This document shows, one piece after another, positions 6,933 to 9,806 of a stretch of 9,806 nt of DNA; the first letter of the stretch is position 1; every line of letters begins with the position of its first letter. The notes below the pieces were generated by a model. It was not told the origin of the DNA. It ran no database searches and saw only the letters and a program-made list of their open reading frames with translations. The stretch is taken from positions 1 to 9,806 of the forward strand of contig JAKPRU010000938.1 in NCBI GenBank assembly GCA_029557025.1, given 5' to 3'. Origin of the DNA: Candidatus Omnitrophota bacterium. GTDB lineage: Bacteria; Hinthialibacterota; Hinthialibacteria; Hinthialibacterales; JAKPRU01. The position numbers and the translations under genes are program-made.

Positions 6933-6959
6933 TATTCTCAATTTTTAATTCTTAATTCA
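6933..6959. repeat. AT-rich element with tandem TTAATTC at the merR 3' end
   Basis: Two directly adjacent TTAATTC heptamers (6945-6951 and 6952-6958) follow TATTCTCAATTTT. The merR stop codon lies inside the second copy. The element is far more AT-rich than its surroundings. Confidence 0.5.
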
Positions 6960-7371
6960 CCCCTCTCCTCAGCGATTGCACGATCTCCGCCAGTTCCTCG
7001 CGGATCTCATGGATCTGCGACACATAATCCGCGGAAACCAGGGTCGGTTCCGTTTCTTTCCTTGTTGGTTCGGGGTGATTGGCGGCCTCACGCTCCGCGC
7101 GGACTTGTGCAAGGCCACCCCGAAGTTTCCGTTCCGCGCCATCCAGCGTATATCCCTCGTTATATAGAAGGTGGATAATCTCATATAGCAGATCGAGATC
7201 GGCCCGCGTGTATTTGCGTTGGTTGCCGCCCACTCGTTTTGGATTCAGCCGAGAGAACTTTGTCTCCCAGTACCGAAGCACATGAGGTTCGATCCCCGTG
7301 TACTCGCTGACCTCGGAAATGGAATAGAAAATCTTGTTTGGAAGATCGGGCGGTGGGGATGTGATGGGCAT
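6952..7371 (-). CDS. MerR-family transcriptional regulator (short form)
   Basis: Complete 139-residue DNA-binding protein. The N-terminal MerR helix-turn-helix runs from about residue 14: FYSISEVSEYTGIEPHVLRYWE, with the hallmark Arg-Tyr-Trp at 33-35. The wing region includes GGNQRKYTRADLD (48-60), and a second helical element LLYEIIHLLYNEGYTLDGAERKL follows (61-83). The rest is a polar Glu/Pro-rich linker and a short C-terminal helix (about 115-135) that could form the dimer coiled coil. There is no large ligand domain and no cysteine, so metal or thiol sensing of the MerR/SoxR type is unlikely. This short form is common in environmental bacteria and its targets are generally undefined. AAGGA lies about seven bases before ATG 7371. 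It is divergent from the DUF6485-like gene, and a 25-base dyad lies about 105-130 bases upstream of its start. Confidence 0.9.
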   Translation of the reverse strand: MPITSPPPDLPNKIFYSISEVSEYTGIEPHVLRYWETKFSRLNPKRVGGNQRKYTRADLDLLYEIIHLLYNEGYTLDGAERKLRGGLAQVRAEREAANHPEPTRKETEPTLVSADYVSQIHEIREELAEIVQSLRRGVN

Positions 7372-7476
7372 GATCTTTTCCTTTTCGCGGACTCGCTGTG
7401 TATTCCCTCATCCCATCGGAATCGACGAATCGGCAGGGCCGTTTTCAGAGAAACAATAGGCCATGTCTGACTCCAC

Positions 7477-7501
7477 GAATGTTCATACTACTTTAACATT
7501 C
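7477..7501. promoter_or_regulatory. Perfect 7-11-7 dyad in the merR upstream region, candidate operator
   Basis: GAATGTT (7477-7483) and AACATTC (7495-7501) are perfect inverted repeats around an 11-base spacer. Read on the minus strand it overlaps a weak possible promoter, TTATTT (7511-7506) with 18 bases to TATGAA (7487-7482), so the dyad would lie largely between the boxes as MerR operators usually do. The -35 match is poor. There is no following T-tract, so it is not a terminator. Confidence 0.45.
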
Positions 7502-7538
7502 TGAAAAATAACATGATAGAGGCGCTTTGGTCAAGTAG

Positions 7539-7563
7539 TTTCCAGGAAAAAAGTTCCAAGAAA
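7539..7563. repeat. Imperfect inverted repeat in the merR/DUF6485 divergent region
   Basis: TTTC-CA-GGAA and TTCC-AA-GAAA flank the loop AAAAG; eight of ten pairs match. It lies in the 331-base gap between the merR start and the next gene. The rest of the gap shows only the dyad at 7477-7501 and the candidate promoter at 7620-7648. The role is unknown. Confidence 0.35.
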
Positions 7564-7619
7564 CGTCAAAAGAGGGAGCAACGTCCATCCGAAGCCAAAA
7601 CTCACAGCCCCATTCCCCT

Positions 7620-7648
7620 TTGAGAGCGCCTTCCTGTTCTGGTAAAAA
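7620..7648 (+). promoter_or_regulatory. Candidate promoter for the rightward gene group
   Basis: TTGAGA (7620-7625, five of six -35 matches), a 17-base spacer and TAAAAA (7643-7648, four of six -10 matches). It would start transcription about 50 bases before ATG 7703 and could serve the Cys-rich protein, the glycosyltransferase and perhaps the binding protein. Confidence 0.45.
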
Positions 7649-7702
7649 GAGGCATTATGGATGTCAATATCCTCTGAAATAGCCACAATGGAGAACTTTT
7701 CA

Positions 7703-7855
7703 ATGCCACCCAAACCCAAAGATTGCCCGAATCAGGAAGAAAACGAGAAGCGATGCACCTGCACTTATGAACCGTGCCCCCGAAAATATCTCTGCTGTGA
7801 GTGCGTGGCCTATCACCGTTCCCTCGGTCAACTGCCCGACTGCCTGCAAAGGTAA
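7703..7855 (+). CDS. Small Cys-rich DUF6485-like protein, C-terminally short
   Basis: A 50-residue cytosolic protein with eight cysteines (8, 18, 20, 25, 31, 32, 34, 47) and His38, a pattern that suggests metal binding. The core [22 protein letters not shown] followed by LPDC matches my recollection of the DUF6485 family, whose function is unknown. Family members usually continue after LPxC with an aromatic stretch and an acidic YDRS-like tail. Here the protein stops three residues after that cysteine, and I find no continuation in the other frames. It may be a natural short form or a truncated gene. ATG 7703 is chosen because GGAGA lies eight bases before it; in-frame ATGs at 7661 and 7688 give longer N-termini without a good site. 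The glycosyltransferase gene begins 45 bases downstream. Confidence 0.72.
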   Translation: MPPKPKDCPNQEENEKRCTCTYEPCPRKYLCCECVAYHRSLGQLPDCLQR

Positions 7856-7900
7856 TCTCTTGCGGCTTGAAAGCAAGGGGCGGGCCTGAGGATTCATCGC

Positions 7901-9043
7901 ATGGTAACCGGCTGTTCTGTATGGTCTTACAGCGATATTTCCGACAGAGGTTTCGGTCTGTTCAAGCGTCGCATTTTCGCTGCCCTGGAGGAGTTCGGCT
8001 GGTCCACTCGTTTGGCCTTGGCGGAACTGCTCTCCCCCGGCGCTCAGGACAAATTGCGGGATGACCTCCTTGCCGATTCCTCTGATTTTCTTCTACTTAT
8101 CAATCAAACATCCAACCATTTCTACCGCCAATACCTCAATCTCGATCCGCGTGAAGATCAACATCACCGCACCAAAATCCTCTGGTTCCTCGACGATCCC
8201 CGTTTTTACGTGAATCAGGAATTCGCTCCGGATGAAATTGTATGCCTGTTTGATGACACGTATTTTGAGGCCATGAAGGGGTTTAATCCCCGCAGATTAC
8301 TGCACTTCCCACTCGCCGCCGACCTGTCCGAACCGGGCAAACCGGATGAAAAATACGCCTGTGAGGTGGCCTTTGTGGGCGGTCTTCAGGATCAGGCTTA
8401 TCGAAGAAAGCAACTGCCTGAGGAAATGCAGCGTTACACAGAACGCCTGGTTGAAACAAAGCTGGCCACACCAACAAAGAGTTTCGACGATCTGACCGAG
8501 GAGATCCCCTACGCGCCGGGTAAGCGCATCCAGTTGGACCCTGCTGTTCGTCATTTTCTCTATTGGGAAGCCAACAACCGTCGTCGTCTGCGTCTTCTGG
8601 AGCAGTTGACGGAACTCGACTTACGCATTTACGGTAACGAGGACTGGCTTCCTCTCACGGAGAATTCTCCCTTGCGTGAGAGATTCCTTGGGCGAATTGA
8701 CCCGGTAAAGGAACTTCCTTCCCTTTTCGCCTCCGCACAGGTCAATATCAATATCCACAGCGTTCAATGCTATGGCAGTTTAAACCAGCGGGATTTCAAT
8801 GCGCCGGTCGCGGGCGGTTTTCTACTTTCAGACTGGGTTCCGGGAGCGGGACGCTACTTTCAACCTGAAAAAGAGGCGGCGTACTATTCGGGAATTGAGG
8901 ACTTGCGCGCCAAAGTGCGCTATTATCTGGATCACCCGGCAAAACGCGAGGAGATCACCCGTGCAGGGCGGGAACGAGTTCTGCGCGATCACACATACAA
9001 GCGACGGGTGCATCAACTTCTGGAAACACTGGGACTGATGTAA
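7901..9043 (+). CDS. CgeB-like glycosyltransferase
   Basis: Complete 380-residue soluble protein without signal peptide or membrane segments. Its architecture is that of CgeB/DUF3880-type glycosyltransferases with a GT-B fold. The N-terminal half holds SDISDRGFGLFKRRIFAALE (11-30) and the typical ILWFLDDPRFY (93-103). Next come LLHFPLAAD (133-141) and the domain junction CEVAFVGG (154-161). The C-terminal half has a GT1/GT4-like nucleotide-sugar region with VNINIHS (281-287), NQRDFNAPVAGGFLLSDWVPG (295-315) and the closing helix YYLDHPAKREEITRAGRERVL. Family members transfer sugars onto surface, spore-coat or glycoprotein structures; donor and acceptor here are unknown. GAGGA lies eight bases before ATG 7901. 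It sits between the Cys-rich gene and a sugar-binding protein gene in the same direction. Residues about 165-215 are a charged insertion between the two halves. Confidence 0.85.
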   Translation: MVTGCSVWSYSDISDRGFGLFKRRIFAALEEFGWSTRLALAELLSPGAQDKLRDDLLADSSDFLLLINQTSNHFYRQYLNLDPREDQHHRTKILWFLDDPRFYVNQEFAPDEIVCLFDDTYFEAMKGFNPRRLLHFPLAADLSEPGKPDEKYACEVAFVGGLQDQAYRRKQLPEEMQRYTERLVETKLATPTKSFDDLTEEIPYAPGKRIQLDPAVRHFLYWEANNRRRLRLLEQLTELDLRIYGNEDWLPLTENSPLRERFLGRIDPVKELPSLFASAQVNINIHSVQCYGSLNQRDFNAPVAGGFLLSDWVPGAGRYFQPEKEAAYYSGIEDLRAKVRYYLDHPAKREEITRAGRERVLRDHTYKRRVHQLLETLGLM

Positions 9044-9089
9044 CCTATTCATTATTAAGAACATAAAGCGGTATTTGGAGGTCTTTTCG

Positions 9090-9806
9090 ATGACAAAACA
9101 GTTTGTCTCTGTTTTCACGATTGCGATTCTGATTGTCGGAATGGCGGAGGGAGTTTGGACCGAGGAGGCCAAGCCGGAGAAATCTGAGGCTGAAAAGGTT
9201 GAGAACCCAGAGAAGACCGAAAGGTCCGATGAGAAGAAACCCGCGTTGCCGAAGTTGACCAAAGAGGAAATCGCCGACTTGGAGGGTATTGTTGTCGGAG
9301 TATCGCTGCTGACACGCACTCACCAGTTCTACCGGGATCTGGAAGCCGGACTGAAAGCCAGAGCCAAGTCATACAAAATCGAATTGCGCATCGACTCGGC
9401 GGAATTCGACCCCAACCGTCAGGCGGATCAACTGGACAACTATATCGTGCAGGGTGTGGATGCCATCCTGGTTTGCCCCTGTGACTCGCTGAGTATCGGC
9501 ACAAGCATCGAGAAAATCAACAAGGCACAAATCCCTGTATTTACAGCAGATGTGGCAGCGAAGTCGGGCAAAGTTATCTGTCATATCGCCAGCGACAATG
9601 TGGCCGGCGGAAGGCTGGCTGCCAAGGCGATGGGAGAGGCGCTGGGAGAAACCGGCGGGGATATTGTTGTGATCGATCACCCGGCGGTCATGTCTGTAAT
9701 CGACCGCATGAAAGGATTCGAAGAGGAAATCAAGAAGTATCCGAATGTGCGAATCGTGGGGCGAAATCCCGGGTGGGGAAAACGGGATGAGGCGATGCAG
9801 GTCATG
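9090..9806 (+). CDS. Ribose-type ABC sugar substrate-binding protein (3' end outside window)
   Basis: The first 239 codons are present and the frame is open at the window end. An excellent GGAGG lies eight bases before ATG 9090. Residues 1-20 (MTKQFV then a hydrophobic stretch) form a signal peptide without a lipobox cysteine, so the protein should be periplasmic or membrane-tethered. Residues about 25-58 are an unusual Glu/Lys/Pro-rich linker. The fold from about 66 onward is that of the periplasmic-binding-protein/LacI sugar family (Peripla_BP_4, RbsB-like): IVVGVSLLT, QADQLDNYIVQGVDAILVCP (111-130), IPVFTADVA (148-156), then the family hallmark SDNVAGGRLAAKAM (168-181) and GGDIVVIDHP. It should deliver a sugar to an ABC importer whose other subunits would lie downstream. 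The ligand cannot be told from sequence. The gene starts 46 bases after the glycosyltransferase stop. Confidence 0.87.
   Translation, partial: MTKQFVSVFTIAILIVGMAEGVWTEEAKPEKSEAEKVENPEKTERSDEKKPALPKLTKEEIADLEGIVVGVSLLTRTHQFYRDLEAGLKARAKSYKIELRIDSAEFDPNRQADQLDNYIVQGVDAILVCPCDSLSIGTSIEKINKAQIPVFTADVAAKSGKVICHIASDNVAGGRLAAKAMGEALGETGGDIVVIDHPAVMSVIDRMKGFEEEIKKYPNVRIVGRNPGWGKRDEAMQVM

Larger units (their letters stand above)
6515..6951. other. Long intergenic region without a convincing gene
   Basis: This stretch lies between the marR promoter and the stop of the merR gene. Open frames here are short, lack domain character and have no supporting ribosome sites. It holds a G-rich segment with a 9-base tandem repeat (6547-6592), a strong hairpin (6628-6647), a 7-bp inverted repeat (6703-6729), a pyrimidine-rich tract (about 6865-6935) and an AT-rich element at its right end. 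A non-coding RNA is possible, but I recognise none. Confidence 0.6.

Noticed and set aside
6515..6951. Possible tRNA, CRISPR array or insertion-sequence remnant in the gene-free region
   Set aside because: No cloverleaf with a T-arm motif, no regularly spaced repeats, and no transposase fragment or terminal inverted repeats were found.
7531..7719. Minus-strand open frame of 62 codons with a hydrophobic C-terminus
   Set aside because: It overlaps the candidate promoter and start of the Cys-rich gene, lacks a ribosome site, and the hydrophobic end is probably chance.

Overview
The window carries eight protein-coding genes, seven of them complete or nearly so, from a bacterial chromosome of moderate to slightly GC-rich composition. 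Shine-Dalgarno sites are canonical, several proteins have export signals, and the last gene is a periplasmic-type sugar-binding protein, so a Gram-negative cell envelope is likely. No rRNA, tRNA or other taxonomic marker is present. The mix of genes (short MerR protein, B12-radical SAM enzyme, DUF6485-like Cys protein, CgeB-like glycosyltransferase) resembles environmental, often uncultivated lineages, but I cannot name the phylum. I see no phage, transposon, CRISPR array or tRNA.

Layout. Positions 55-1527 (+) encode a multi-pass membrane protein of GT-C glycosyltransferase character. It converges, with a 4-base gap, on 1532-4219 (-), a large putatively exported (alpha/alpha)6-barrel glycosidase-like protein with an apparent malectin-like module. 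A 243-base gap with a candidate promoter separates it from 4463-5833 (-), a B12-binding-domain radical SAM enzyme. Upstream of that lies a MarR-family regulator (5935-6408, -). The promoter regions of marR and of the radical SAM gene share a 15-base AT-rich operator-like sequence (13 of 15 identical, same orientation), which points to a small regulon of a MarR repressor and its target enzyme. A bidirectional-looking terminator sits between the two genes.

Positions 6515-6951 hold no convincing gene. They contain a G-rich stretch, strong inverted repeats and a pyrimidine-rich tract. A MerR-family regulator (6952-7371, -) follows, with a perfect 7-11-7 dyad upstream of its start that may be its own operator. 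Rightward from there are a short Cys-rich DUF6485-like protein (7703-7855), a CgeB-like glycosyltransferase (7901-9043) and the first 239 codons of a ribose-type substrate-binding protein (9090 to window end). These three are closely spaced and could be co-transcribed from a candidate promoter at 7620-7648.

How they may work together. Four genes concern sugars (membrane GT-C-like protein, exported glycosidase-like protein, soluble glycosyltransferase, sugar-binding protein), but they do not form one operon and no shared pathway is demonstrated. The best-supported regulatory unit is marR plus the B12-radical SAM gene.
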